A DNA stretch of 64,000 bases from JAJRXC01 sp047639555 (GCA_047639555.1 JBLIOE010000017.1:7529-71528), one strand, 5' to 3'; shown: positions 32,728 through 41,801, counted from the stretch's first letter. The notes: generated by a model from the sequence alone, not told the origin. Numbers and translations are program-made.

Positions 32728-33887
32728 GCCGAGGCGGCTTCCTCCGCGAGGGCGACGATGCCTTCCGCACAACGCTGCATGTTGGTGCGGTGCACGTTCT
32801 GTCGATCCCGGATGATGTCGGTTTCTCGCTCGGGTTCCGAGTCGATGTTCCAGGTCAGTCCGGAAGACCCGGGTCCGAACCGCATCGCGAATCGCAGACG
32901 AGTGCCGCCGGCGAGAGGGACGAGTTCGAGGCGCCACTGGGTACCCGGCTCGTCGGCGTCGAGTCGCTGCACCTTCCAACCGAATTCGCGATTCGGTCGG
33001 TAGGCCACGCACACGCTGGATGTCTCCCACTCACCGAACCCTTCGATGGCGTTGCGGCCGGCGAAACGGGTTCCCTCGCCTGGCTCGTCGTCCCAGGAGG
33101 CACCCTGAAACTCGTCGCTCCATCGGGCCAGCAGGTCCGGATCGGAAACGAACGGCCACAAGTCTTTGGGGGTCGCCTTGGTCTCCACCTCGACGGTAAC
33201 GCCGGGCCCAGCCGCAAAGGTGACGGGGCCGTCGGCGTTGGCCGCCATGGTGTCGCCCCACCGGTCGACGTATGTGATCTCGCGGGCGGAGATTCGTGGT
33301 GCAGCCTTGAACTCGGTGCCGACCGTGTAGGCCACCGGGAGAAGCACTATCTGGGTGATCCCCTCCGGCATCCCGATCAGGTCGCGGATCTCGGCTGCCT
33401 TTCCCAGATGGACGGTGGTCCACGCGCTCCCCAGACCGCGGGCTCGGAGGGCCAGGCAGAAGCTCCAGGCCCCCTGGATGACCGAGTCGAAGAGGCCCGG
33501 CCGGCCGCTGTTGTCGTGTTCGCCCCAGATGCCAACCATGACGATTGCCGGCATGTGTTCGAGGTTCTCGGCGAGGTGGGCCGCCGATGCGAGCACCTTC
33601 TCGTTGTGGTGACCCGTGCCTTGGACACCCTTGTAGCTGGCGATGATCCACTCGCCGCCGGCTTCGAGGTAGAGATCGGCGAGCGCCTTCTTCTGTTCGG
33701 CGTCGCGGATGACCATCCACCGGCGGGTGGACTGGTTGCCGCCGGTCGGTGATTGCTCGGCGAGGTCTATGCAGTCGTAGATGACCTGATCCTCGACGGG
33801 GCGGTCGAGGTCCAGGCGCTTCCGCACGGCCCGAGTGGTCGACAACACGTGGTCAACGGCGGCGGTGAGGTCCGGAGTGATTTCCAT
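32724..33887 (-). CDS. Nitroreductase fused to SRPBCC (START-like) domain
   Basis: 387 residues. Residues 1-230 are an FMN nitroreductase: STTRAVRKRLDLDRPVED (FMN phosphate site), EQSPTGGNQSTRRWMVIRD, and SVIQGAWSFCLALRARGLGS with VAYTVGTEFKAAPR. Residues about 240-380 are an SRPBCC hydrophobic-ligand domain: VTVEVETKATPKDLWPFVSD, PDLLARWSDEFQGASW, and the long C-terminal helix with NMQRCAEGIVALAEEA. The fusion suggests the reductase substrate is first bound by the START-like pocket. ATG 33887 has no obvious Shine-Dalgarno and lies 10 bp from the start of the divergent SDR gene. Confidence 0.85.
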   Translation of the reverse strand: MEITPDLTAAVDHVLSTTRAVRKRLDLDRPVEDQVIYDCIDLAEQSPTGGNQSTRRWMVIRDAEQKKALADLYLEAGGEWIIASYKGVQGTGHHNEKVLASAAHLAENLEHMPAIVMVGIWGEHDNSGRPGLFDSVIQGAWSFCLALRARGLGSAWTTVHLGKAAEIRDLIGMPEGITQIVLLPVAYTVGTEFKAAPRISAREITYVDRWGDTMAANADGPVTFAAGPGVTVEVETKATPKDLWPFVSDPDLLARWSDEFQGASWDDEPGEGTRFAGRNAIEGFGEWETSSVCVAYRPNREFGWKVQRLDADEPGTQWRLELVPLAGGTRLRFAMRFGPGSSGLTWNIDSEPERETDIIRDRQNVHRTNMQRCAEGIVALAEEAASA

Positions 33888-33897
33888 AGAAGGGATC

Positions 33898-34698
33898 ATG
33901 GCGCGCGAAGCTGCAGGCATGCGAAGACTAGATGGACGAGTAGCAGTGATCACCGGCGCGGCCGGAGGCATCGGATGGGCGACCGCCAAACGGTTTGTGG
34001 CCGAGGGCGCCACCGTGGTCGGCCTCGATATCGACGAAGAACGCGGCGCCGAGATGGTCAACGACGTGGGCCCCGACTCAGTGACGTTCGAACGAGTCGA
34101 CGTGAAATCCCCGGAGCAAGTGCGTTCGGCGATCGATCGATGTGTCGAGGTGCACGGACGGATCGACGTGTTGTTTAACAACGCGGCGACCTCCACCGGT
34201 GGCTACGTCGCCGACCTCGATCTCGACGGCTTCAACGACAGCATGCAGCTCATGCTCAACGGCCCGTTGCACGGTATGCAGGCCGCGATCCCACACATGA
34301 TCGCGCAAGGGGTTGGGTCGATCATCAACACGTCATCGGTCTATGGCCTAGTCGCGGGGGCTGCGAACGCGCCCTACTGCTCGGCGAAGGCCGCGCTGAT
34401 CAACCTGACCCGTGTCACTGCGGTCGAATACGGGCGCAAGGGCATCCGCTGCAACGCGATCTGCCCGGGTGTTGTGGAAACGCCAATGTTCGAGGCGGTT
34501 CTCGGCATTGGATTGAAGACGCGAGAAGCGGTGGCCGACATGCATGCGATCGGCCGCACCATTCGACCCGAGGAAGTGGCGGACCTTGCGCTCTTCCTGG
34601 CGTCGGATGAATCCACCGCGATTACCGGCCAGGCCATTCAGATCGATGGTGGTCTTCTGCTGCAGACCGATTTAACCGGCGTACCCCCGGTCCGATGA
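33898..34698 (+). CDS. Classical SDR family oxidoreductase
   Basis: 266 residues from the ATG at 33898 with RBS AGAAGGG. VAVITGAAGGIGWATAKRF, the D62-type VDVKSPEQ, LFNNAATSTGGY, Ser of INTSSVYGLVAG, and the YCSAKAALINLTR catalytic Tyr/Lys are all present. PGVVETPMF and the C-terminal IQIDGGLLLQTD complete a typical classical SDR. Alcohol or 3-hydroxyacyl oxidation. Stop overlaps the MOSC gene start. Confidence 0.9.
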   Translation: MAREAAGMRRLDGRVAVITGAAGGIGWATAKRFVAEGATVVGLDIDEERGAEMVNDVGPDSVTFERVDVKSPEQVRSAIDRCVEVHGRIDVLFNNAATSTGGYVADLDLDGFNDSMQLMLNGPLHGMQAAIPHMIAQGVGSIINTSSVYGLVAGAANAPYCSAKAALINLTRVTAVEYGRKGIRCNAICPGVVETPMFEAVLGIGLKTREAVADMHAIGRTIRPEEVADLALFLASDESTAITGQAIQIDGGLLLQTDLTGVPPVR

Positions 34699-35288
34699 GC
34701 GAGAATGGCTGCATGACAGATATCGCCGCCGCTACCCACCTCACCGCCGACCAGCTGCTGGCGCTGGAGCCAGAGCTGCGGGCTTCGCCGGCTGAGGGAA
34801 CGCTGGAGCTCATCGTGCAGCGCCCAGGCGTAGACGAACGGGTGGTGCTCGCCGAAGCGGAACTGAACTCCGAGGAGGGTCTGGCGGGGGACACCTGGAA
34901 CCAGCGGGGCTCGAAGCGCACCGAAGACGGCACCTCCCACCCCGACATGCAACTCAACATCATGAACTCGCGCGTCCTCGCGGCCATCGCCGGATCGTCC
35001 GAGCGCATGTCGCTCGCTGGCGATCAGCTCATCGTTGATATGGACCTCAGTGACGCCAACCTGCCCGCGTGGACCAAGCTAACGATCGGCGATGCCGTGA
35101 TCGAGGTGACCGATCAGCCCCACACCGGTTGTGCGAAGTTCAGCGCCCGTTTCGGCACCGCGGCCCACCGGTTTGTGAACAGCGAAGTCGGCACCGAACT
35201 CCACCTGCGCGGCATCAACGCTCGCGTGGTCACCGCCGGCACAATCCGCCAGGGCGACACCATTCGTAAGGTCAGCTCGAACAGCTGA
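34695..35288 (+). CDS. MOSC domain protein (second)
   Basis: 197 residues; ATG overlaps the SDR stop (ATGA). Longer than the first MOSC protein: an N-terminal 60-residue helix-rich region (LTADQLLALEPELRASPAEG) precedes the barrel. MOSC core: EEGLAGDTWNQRG, MQLNIMNSRVLAAIAG, LAGDQLIVDMDLSDANLP and the Cys in DQPHTGCAKFSARFG. Sulphur-carrier or molybdenum-cofactor related. The last 17 bp overlap the converging selO gene. Confidence 0.85.
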   Translation: MSENGCMTDIAAATHLTADQLLALEPELRASPAEGTLELIVQRPGVDERVVLAEAELNSEEGLAGDTWNQRGSKRTEDGTSHPDMQLNIMNSRVLAAIAGSSERMSLAGDQLIVDMDLSDANLPAWTKLTIGDAVIEVTDQPHTGCAKFSARFGTAAHRFVNSEVGTELHLRGINARVVTAGTIRQGDTIRKVSSNS

Positions 35289-36849
35289 GCATGCTGCACC
35301 CGGCGCGGGTACGAGCCCAATCTGGTCGCTTTTCGGCGAAGCGTTCGTTGCCGGGCTGCTCGTCGTAGGGGTTACGAAGCACGTCGAGGAGTTCGGTGAT
35401 CATCTTGTGATTTCCCGTCTCGGCTTCGTCGATAGCCAGCTGGGCGAGGTAGTTGCGCAGCACATATTTCGGGTTTATCTGGTTCATGGCTTCACGTCGG
35501 GCATCGTCGGATCGACCGTTGCGCGCGATCCGGGCCGAGTAGTCGCGGAGCCAGCCCACGGTTGCTTCGCGATGGTCGCCGGCGAGTTGTTCGGGCACGT
35601 AGTACGCGTCGAGCAGTGGAGCGAGAAGGACGTCGGCGTCGTGATGTCCGGCGGGCACGTCGGCGAGTCCTCGGAAGAACAGCGTCATGTCGGTTTCGGC
35701 GACCGGGAGCAGCTCGGACAGGCGTTCGATGAGTGCACTGTCCGTCGCCGGGTCGAAGTCGTCGAGGCCAAGCTTTGCGGCCATCATCTCGGGCCAGCGC
35801 ACGTTGAAGCGTTCGACGAATCCCTCGAGGCCCGCCTGCAGCGGTTCGGCGTCGTCGATGAGTGGATACAGCGAGTTTGCCAGCTGGGTGACGTTCCATT
35901 GTGAGATCGCCGGTTGGGCACCGAAGCGATAACGCTTCATCTGGTTGTCGGTCGTGTTTGGGGTCCAGCCCGGGTCGTAGTCTTCGAGCCAGCCGTAGGG
36001 GCCGTAGTCGATCGTGAGACCATGAATCGACATGTTGTCGGTGTTCATCACACCGTGCACGAAACCGACGCGCTGCCAGTGGATGGCCATGTCGACGGTT
36101 CGTCGGGCGATCTCCGCGAACCACTCGGCGTAGACCTCGGGCGACGGTTCGCCCAGTTCCGGGAAGTGGGTGCGGATCGTGTAGTCGGCGAGGCGGCGCA
36201 AGTTGTCGGTGTCTTGGCGCCAGGAGAAGAGCTCGAAGTTGCCGAACCGGATGAACGACGGGGCGACCCGACAGACGACGGCGCCGGGCTCCAGCGCGGG
36301 ACGGCCGTCGTAGAACATGTCGCGCATCACCTTGTCGCCGGTGAGCGTAAGGCTCAGTGCGCGCGTGGTGGGCACACCGAGGTGGTGCATTGCCTCGCTG
36401 CACAGAAACTCACGAACCGAGCTTCGGAGTACGGCCAAGCCATCGGCGGTACGGGAGTAGGGCGTTGGTCCGGCGCCCTTGAGCTGCAGGGTCTGGCGGC
36501 CGCCGCCAGAGGTGACAACTTCGCCGAGGGTGATGGCTCGACCGTCGCCGAGCTGGCCCGCGAAGTTGCCGAACTGATGGCCGGCATAGGGCATGGCGTA
36601 GGTGTCCATACCCGGCAACACCTCGTTGCCGCTGAACACCCGGGTGAAGGCCTCGGACTCGACATCATCGATATCGAGGGACGCCGCAACCTCGGGCGAG
36701 TGGGCGATGAGCGACGGCGATTCCGTCGGGGTTGGCGCGACTCGCGAGAAGGCTGCTCCGGAGACTTGTCTCGGCCGATTCTCGGTGGACGGATCGGCGG
36801 GCAGTTCGTTGGTGAACGTGTTGTCGAACGTCAACTGGTCGAGCCTCAT
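35272..36849 (-). CDS. selO: SelO family protein adenylyltransferase (YdiU/UPF0061)
   Basis: 525 residues. Pseudokinase-fold enzyme that AMPylates protein hydroxyls. Seen: NEVLPGMDTYAMPYAGHQFG, QLGDGRAITLGEV, QLKGAGPTPYSRTADG (nucleotide phosphate), LCSEAMHHLGVPTTRALS, the catalytic VHGVMNTDNMSIHGLTIDYG segment (Asn/Asp metal site), and PYGWLEDYDPGWTPN. The C-terminus GCSMLSCSS has the Cys at the position that is Sec in eukaryotic SelO and is used for redox control. Known role is glutaredoxin AMPylation under oxidative stress. The 3' end overlaps MOSC by 17 bp. Confidence 0.95.
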   Translation of the reverse strand: MRLDQLTFDNTFTNELPADPSTENRPRQVSGAAFSRVAPTPTESPSLIAHSPEVAASLDIDDVESEAFTRVFSGNEVLPGMDTYAMPYAGHQFGNFAGQLGDGRAITLGEVVTSGGGRQTLQLKGAGPTPYSRTADGLAVLRSSVREFLCSEAMHHLGVPTTRALSLTLTGDKVMRDMFYDGRPALEPGAVVCRVAPSFIRFGNFELFSWRQDTDNLRRLADYTIRTHFPELGEPSPEVYAEWFAEIARRTVDMAIHWQRVGFVHGVMNTDNMSIHGLTIDYGPYGWLEDYDPGWTPNTTDNQMKRYRFGAQPAISQWNVTQLANSLYPLIDDAEPLQAGLEGFVERFNVRWPEMMAAKLGLDDFDPATDSALIERLSELLPVAETDMTLFFRGLADVPAGHHDADVLLAPLLDAYYVPEQLAGDHREATVGWLRDYSARIARNGRSDDARREAMNQINPKYVLRNYLAQLAIDEAETGNHKMITELLDVLRNPYDEQPGNERFAEKRPDWARTRAGCSMLSCSS

Positions 36850-36936
36850 AACGGCCAGCCTACGGAGTCGTTACCTCGAGGGTTGAGCCTGGTGCCAGGC
36901 TAGGCCCAGAGCGTGGGTCCGTGAGAGGCTCGCGTC

Positions 36937-37716
36937 ATGCCAAGAATGAACCTTGAAGGAAGCTCCTCGATCGTCACCGGTGGCGCGTCAGGAATCGGCG
37001 AGGCCAGCGCCCGCCAGCTCGCCGAAGCCGGATCGCGTGTTGTTATCGCCGACCTAAACGAAGAGAAGGGCCAAGCCGTTGCCTCCGAACTCGGCGGTCT
37101 TTTCGTGAAGTGTGATGTGAGCAACACCGACGACGCTGATGCCGCCGTTGCCGCCGCTTCTGAGATGGGCCCACTGCGGGCGCTCGTGAACTCGGCCGGT
37201 CTTGGCTACGCCGGGCGGACGATCGATCGCAACAACGTGCCCCTCGATCTCGACAAGTTCAGCTTCGTCATCAAGGTCAACCTCATTGGTTCGTTCAACA
37301 TGCTGAGCCGTTCGGCCGCCGCTATGGCACAGACCGAGCCGCTCGACGACGACGGCGCCCGCGGGGCAATTGTCAACATGGCGTCCGCTGCTGCCTTCGA
37401 CGGGCAGATCGGTCAGTGCGCCTACTCGGCGTCGAAGGGCGGAGTTGTCGGCATGACGTTGCCGATCGCTCGCGACCTGAGCGCCGTTGGCGTGCGAGTC
37501 AACACCATCGCCCCCGGCCTCATCGACACGCCGATCTATGGCGAAGGCGAAGGCTCCGAGGCGTTCAAGGCCCACCTCGGCTCTTCGGTGCTGTTCCCGA
37601 AGCGTCTCGGCACGGGCGAAGAACTCGCTTTCTGTGTCATGGAGTGCATCACCAATCCGTACCTGAATGGCGAAACTATCCGTCTCGACGGCGGCATTCG
37701 TATGCCGCCGAAGTAG
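36937..37716 (+). CDS. SDR, 3-hydroxyacyl-CoA dehydrogenase type 2-like
   Basis: 259 residues. SSIVTGGASGIGEASARQLA, VVIADLNEEKGQA (NAD-preferring Asp), LVNSAGLGYAGRT, NMASAAAFDGQIGQCAYSAS with the catalytic Ser/Tyr/Lys, and LIDTPIYGEGEGSEAFKAHL typical of the HSD17B10/type 2 HADH group. Oxidises 3-hydroxyacyl-CoA. RBS-linked to the crotonase 10 bp later (AGGAG), so hydratase and dehydrogenase of beta-oxidation are expressed together. Divergent from selO. Confidence 0.9.
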   Translation: MPRMNLEGSSSIVTGGASGIGEASARQLAEAGSRVVIADLNEEKGQAVASELGGLFVKCDVSNTDDADAAVAAASEMGPLRALVNSAGLGYAGRTIDRNNVPLDLDKFSFVIKVNLIGSFNMLSRSAAAMAQTEPLDDDGARGAIVNMASAAAFDGQIGQCAYSASKGGVVGMTLPIARDLSAVGVRVNTIAPGLIDTPIYGEGEGSEAFKAHLGSSVLFPKRLGTGEELAFCVMECITNPYLNGETIRLDGGIRMPPK

Positions 37717-37725
37717 GAGCATCCA

Positions 37726-38493
37726 ATGACTGAGCAAGCAATGACTGACACAATTCTCACCGAACGCCGCGACCGGGTTCTCATCATCACGATGAACCGC
37801 CCCGAGGCGAAGAACGCGATCAACGGCGACCTCGCTACGGGCCTGTGGGCCGCGATCGAAGAACTGAATACCGACCCGAGTCTCACGGCGGGCGTGCTCA
37901 CCGGCGCGGGCGGCGCATTCTGCTCGGGTATGGACCTGAAGGCGTTCGCCAAGGGCGAAGACATCGGGCCGATCACCGAGTTCTTCCAGGCCGGAGCCGA
38001 GAAGCCGCTCATCGCCGCGATCGAAGGCTTCGCACTGGCGGGTGGACTCGAGATTGCGCTGTCGTGTGATCTGTTGGTCGCCGCCAAGGGCGCTCGCCTC
38101 GGAATCCCCGAGGTGAAGGTTGGCCTGTTCGCTGCCGGCGCAGGCTTGATGCGTCTTCCGAGCCGGGTCGGCTACGGCAAGGCAATGGAGATGGCCGTGA
38201 CCGGCGATCCCATCAGTGCCGAAGATGGCCATGCGTATGGTTTGATCTCGCGTCTGGCGGATCCGGGCACTGCGGTCGACGTGGCCATCGAGTTGGCCGA
38301 GCGCATCGCGAAGAACGCACCGCTTGGGGTTGCCGCGTCGAAGCAGATTATCCGAGCGACCCAAGGGGCGACGGAGGAAGAGCTGTTTGCGTTTCAGAGC
38401 AGCATGTACGGCAAGGTGTTCGGGTCGAACGACGCCAAAGAAGGCCCGGCCGCGTTCGCGCAGAAGCGTGACCCGGAGTGGACGGGTACCTGA
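37726..38493 (+). CDS. Enoyl-CoA hydratase
   Basis: 255 residues with AGGAG six bases before the ATG. MNRPEAKNAINGDLATGL, GAFCSGMDLKAFAKGED, AIEGFALAGGLEIALSCDL and IPEVKVGLFAAGAGLMRLP (with the Glu of classical hydratases). AAGAGLMRLPSR is a good match to short-chain EchA proteins. Adjacent to a type 2 hydroxyacyl-CoA dehydrogenase. Converges with the phytanoyl-CoA dioxygenase gene. Confidence 0.92.
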   Translation: MTEQAMTDTILTERRDRVLIITMNRPEAKNAINGDLATGLWAAIEELNTDPSLTAGVLTGAGGAFCSGMDLKAFAKGEDIGPITEFFQAGAEKPLIAAIEGFALAGGLEIALSCDLLVAAKGARLGIPEVKVGLFAAGAGLMRLPSRVGYGKAMEMAVTGDPISAEDGHAYGLISRLADPGTAVDVAIELAERIAKNAPLGVAASKQIIRATQGATEEELFAFQSSMYGKVFGSNDAKEGPAAFAQKRDPEWTGT

Positions 38494-38502
38494 AGGAGCG
38501 GT

Positions 38503-39357
38503 CTAGTTGAGGGAGAGGCGCGGGTTACGCGGGCGGCCTTTGCCGCCGTAGCTCTCTCGGTACGAACCCGGCTCGTCGTTGGCGCCGCCGATGCCGTTGT
38601 AAGTCTTGTAGCCGAGCAGGTCTTGGAGCTTCTCAGGGAACTCCCGCACCTCTTCGAGGGGAATCGACCGGAACCAGTTGGTGTACGGCCGCACCCAGCC
38701 GGCGTGGTACGAGACCTGCATTCCAAGGCGCCATTCGTCGGACGGATTGTCGGCCGCGCCATGGAACAGTGCGTGATCGAATACGAGCACAGTGCCGGGC
38801 TCCATCTCGGGCTGAATGATCTGGGCGAGCTGTTCGGGGGTTTGGCTGAAGAGCAGGTCGAGCGGTTCGGTCTGGCTGCCGGGAAGCACGCGGGTGCCGC
38901 CGGTCTTGGGCCCGAACGGGGTGACGACCCACATGGCGGTGCAGCCAATCGGTGACGCGTGCGGTCGCGGTACGGGCACGAGCGCGTCGTCGGGATGGAG
39001 CGGCTGAATGTTGCCGCTCTTCGGTTTCAGGTCGATGCCGGAGAAGGTGGAGAGCAAGAAGTCGGCTCCGAGCGCGCCCTCGACAACCTCGGTGACTCGA
39101 GGGTCGATGGGGACATCCCAGAACATCGAGTCGATCCGCAGGAGTCCGGCCGTGCGGAAGAACGAGCTGTCTTCTTCGGTCTCGTCTGGTTCGAGTGGAC
39201 GAAGCGTGGACGATTCGATTTCGCGAATTCGGTCTCGGTAGGCGGCCGCTTGATCAGCGTCGAACACGTCCGGCAGGATCGTGTAGCCGTTGGTGCGGAT
39301 TTCATCGACGTGCGCCTCGGCGACGGGATCAAGAGCCGTATTGGTTGTATCGAGCAT
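38503..39357 (-). CDS. Phytanoyl-CoA dioxygenase (PhyH) family protein
   Basis: 284 residues. Fe(II)/2-oxoglutarate oxygenase: the HxD metal pair is in QPLHPDDALVPVPRPH, the distal His in FDHALFHGAADNPSDEW, and the 2OG Arg follows in WRLGMQVSYHAGW. GGTRVLPGSQTEPLD is typical. Hydroxylates a branched acyl-CoA or a small metabolite; the PhyH family is broad. RBS AGAGGA precedes the ATG at 39357. Confidence 0.9.
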   Translation of the reverse strand: MLDTTNTALDPVAEAHVDEIRTNGYTILPDVFDADQAAAYRDRIREIESSTLRPLEPDETEEDSSFFRTAGLLRIDSMFWDVPIDPRVTEVVEGALGADFLLSTFSGIDLKPKSGNIQPLHPDDALVPVPRPHASPIGCTAMWVVTPFGPKTGGTRVLPGSQTEPLDLLFSQTPEQLAQIIQPEMEPGTVLVFDHALFHGAADNPSDEWRLGMQVSYHAGWVRPYTNWFRSIPLEEVREFPEKLQDLLGYKTYNGIGGANDEPGSYRESYGGKGRPRNPRLSLN

Positions 39358-39386
39358 GAGGAGGTCCTCTCTTTGTGTGGGTAGAG

Positions 39387-40763
39387 CTAACCAGTTTCTG
39401 ACGGTGCCGTCACGCTGATGTAGGGCAGAAGCTCTCGCAGACCACCCTCTACGCCAACGGCCGGGTCGAACACGCCGAGGCCCATGCCGTCGTTGGCATC
39501 GAGTTTGCCGGGCGAGATGCTGTTGAACGGCTGGCCCGGCAGTTCGAACGAACCAAGGTCGTAGGCGGCCGCTTCAAAGGTGGTGGGATCGAGCCCCGCC
39601 CCGGCGCCTTCAGCGATCGCGCTGAACATCTGAAGGAGGCGACAGGCCGGCAGGAGCACGCTGGCCCACTGGGGTTCGCCCGGAACTACCTGGTTACTCG
39701 GAATGACGATGATCTCCGGATTCGCGGAAGCGAAGACTTCGAGGCAGTCCTGGGTGGAGTCCATGGCCCATGCGTCGTCGGAGCTGAGCAGGGTCGGGCC
39801 GTAGGCGCCCTCGTAGACCTCGGGTGAGCGTTCGTCGAACCCGCCGATCCCCGCCAGGAAACTTCCGGAGTCGACGGTCACGATGCGTCCGTCGAAGCCT
39901 GCTTCACGAACAAGTGGAAGCCCCAGCGCAATCGAGGACTGCACGATGAGCAGGGTGTCGATGTCTTCGGTGTGGAGCTTCTCGGTGAACAGGGCGATCT
40001 GCGATTCCAGAGCGAGTTCGTCGCCGCCCGACGCAGTGGTGGTGAATTCGAGGTCGAGCGTGAGCCCGAGATCGGCCAGCGTGGGCAGCACAATGTCGAC
40101 CGTGAGCCCGGTGTGTTCGCGTCCGTCATCGAGCAGACCGAGCCGACCGTCGAGGAGGCCTTCGCGCTCGTACAGTTCGAGCAGCGCGGCGTAGCGCCGA
40201 TCTTGTGACCACTCGGTGGTGATCCAGGGCGCTTTTGCTCGTTCGAGAAGTTCCGGGCGATGGGTGCCGCCGACAACAATCGTCTCCTGGCTTTCGATGA
40301 AGCAGGGAATTCCTTCGATGGCTGGGCCGGCCAGGCTCCCGACGACGGCGAAGACCTCATGGTCTTGGGTGAGCCGAAGGCACATCTCCTCCATGGAGGT
40401 GGACAGCACCGGGTTGTACTGATCGAACACCATCTCAATTTGGCGGCCGCCGACCCCACCCGACGAGTTGATGTCGTCGATGACGGTCTGCCACACCAGT
40501 GGGATGTCGCCATAGTTGATGTCGACCAGACCCATCTCTCGGAGCTCTTCGAGGTCTGACCACACAACACCAATCGTGATCGTGTCGGCGGTGACGCCGC
40601 GATACGAATCGGGCAACGGAGCCGAAGTGTCGGGTGTGGCGTCGGTTGCCGAGGTGGTGGTGGAACTCGCGACGTCAGCTGTGGGCGTCGAATCCGACGT
40701 GGCGCATGCCGCGGTGAGGGAGGCGACTGCCAACAACACCGGGACCCAACGGAGGCGCCTCAT
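39387..40763 (-). CDS. ABC transporter substrate-binding lipoprotein (branched-chain amino acid type)
   Basis: 458 residues from the ATG at 40763. Lipoprotein signal RRLRWVPVLLAVASLTAAC, then a Thr/Ser linker. Periplasmic-binding type 1 fold (LIVBP): TITIGVVWSDLEELREMG, GGVGGRQIEMVFDQYNPV, VFAVVGSLAGPAIEG, and LLIVQSSIALGLPLVREAGF. No permease or ATPase nearby, so an orphan receptor or part of a scattered transporter. The Ser/Thr-rich region after the lipid Cys is shared in style with the divergent lipoprotein gene. Confidence 0.85.
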   Translation of the reverse strand: MRRLRWVPVLLAVASLTAACATSDSTPTADVASSTTTSATDATPDTSAPLPDSYRGVTADTITIGVVWSDLEELREMGLVDINYGDIPLVWQTVIDDINSSGGVGGRQIEMVFDQYNPVLSTSMEEMCLRLTQDHEVFAVVGSLAGPAIEGIPCFIESQETIVVGGTHRPELLERAKAPWITTEWSQDRRYAALLELYEREGLLDGRLGLLDDGREHTGLTVDIVLPTLADLGLTLDLEFTTTASGGDELALESQIALFTEKLHTEDIDTLLIVQSSIALGLPLVREAGFDGRIVTVDSGSFLAGIGGFDERSPEVYEGAYGPTLLSSDDAWAMDSTQDCLEVFASANPEIIVIPSNQVVPGEPQWASVLLPACRLLQMFSAIAEGAGAGLDPTTFEAAAYDLGSFELPGQPFNSISPGKLDANDGMGLGVFDPAVGVEGGLRELLPYISVTAPSETG

Positions 40764-40815
40764 GCAACGAGCATGACTCGGATCTGCCACCAGTGAAAGC
40801 GCGACGGGAACTAGC

Positions 40816-41787
40816 GTGACTTCTATGCAGGCGGCAACAACCCATCCGATCTCACGATTTCGACAGGCGAGGCGAGGTGGGTGGCTGCCCGCGGCAGTCG
40901 TGATCGCGCTATTGGCGGCAGCCTGTAGCGACGACGGTGGCGGGGCTGCAGACACAACAACAACGTCGACTTCCACAACGTTGGCGTCCACCACAAGCTC
41001 GACGACCACCTCGTCCTTCCCCTCCACCACCACGTCCGCCAGCAGCACGACCTCCACAACCACGACGGCGCCCCAGCCGGTCGCCGACACCGTCTTTGCC
41101 GTCATCGACGGCATGGTGGCGGGCGAGTGGGACGGCACCGCCTGGGTCAACACAAAGGGAGACGGTCCGCTGCCGGAAATCGAAGGCGCCGCGCTCCGAA
41201 CCGTCGACGGTTCGCCGGCGGAAGTAGCGGCTGCTCCGGTGCAGGTCTGCTTCCCAGAATCTGGTCAGAGCTTGATCGACATTGACGAGACCCCCGGCCT
41301 CCGGGTCAGCGGCAGTCATGTGCTCCAGCCTCGCGATGTCGAGGAGATCGGTGCGGCAGCCGAACACACTGAAGCGGTGCGAGCGGTGCTCGATTCTCGG
41401 GGCGTAGCCGCCGATGTTCCGGTCGTCATCTCCCGTGTCCTCCGGTTCGACGTCGAGGGCGATGGCGTCGATGAGGTGCTTATCGAAGCGAACAATGTGC
41501 CTGAGTTCGTCTACGAGACGAGCACCGGTCACTACTCGGTGCTTATTCTCCGTCGTGTGCTCGACGATGAGGTTGTCGAGAACTTCACGCTCCACGCCGA
41601 CGTCGCCGACACCGAGACGGGCGGCATCTATATGTTGCGCTTCGATCTCGTCGACCCGGCCGACGTGAACGGCGACAACGTCTTCGAGCTCGCCGCGGCG
41701 TGGTCGTACTACGAAGGTGGCGGCGTGAGCCTCTTCAGCCTCGACCAAGTACCGGAGGAGTTGCTCCTCGCGGGCTGTGGGCTCTAG
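40816..41787 (+). CDS. Secreted Thr-rich lipoprotein
   Basis: 323 residues from GTG 40816 or ATG 40825. Signal peptide ending LPAAVVIALLAAAC predicts a lipid anchor, followed by about 45 residues that are mostly Thr and Ser, a likely wall-spanning and possibly glycosylated linker. The globular domain includes DGMVAGEWDGTAWVN, FPESGQSLIDIDETPG, LRFDVEGDGVDEVLIEANN and LVDPADVNGDNVFELAAAW; the two D-x-D/N-G-D-x-x E patterns look like FG-GAP or dockerin-like calcium loops. Function unknown. Its stop lies inside a hairpin shared with the converging gene. Confidence 0.7.
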   Translation: MTSMQAATTHPISRFRQARRGGWLPAAVVIALLAAACSDDGGGAADTTTTSTSTTLASTTSSTTTSSFPSTTTSASSTTSTTTTAPQPVADTVFAVIDGMVAGEWDGTAWVNTKGDGPLPEIEGAALRTVDGSPAEVAAAPVQVCFPESGQSLIDIDETPGLRVSGSHVLQPRDVEEIGAAAEHTEAVRAVLDSRGVAADVPVVISRVLRFDVEGDGVDEVLIEANNVPEFVYETSTGHYSVLILRRVLDDEVVENFTLHADVADTETGGIYMLRFDLVDPADVNGDNVFELAAAWSYYEGGGVSLFSLDQVPEELLLAGCGL

Positions 41788-41801
41788 CGCCGCACTAGAG
41801 C
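41781..41801. terminator. Perfect hairpin enclosing both converging stop codons
   Basis: GCTCTAG (41781-41787), 7-nt loop, CTAGAGC (41795-41801). TAG of the lipoprotein gene is 41785-41787 and TAG of the minus-strand phosphatase gene is 41797-41795, so each stop is in one arm. Works equally on both strands and is the natural bidirectional terminator for the pair. No T-run. Confidence 0.55.
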
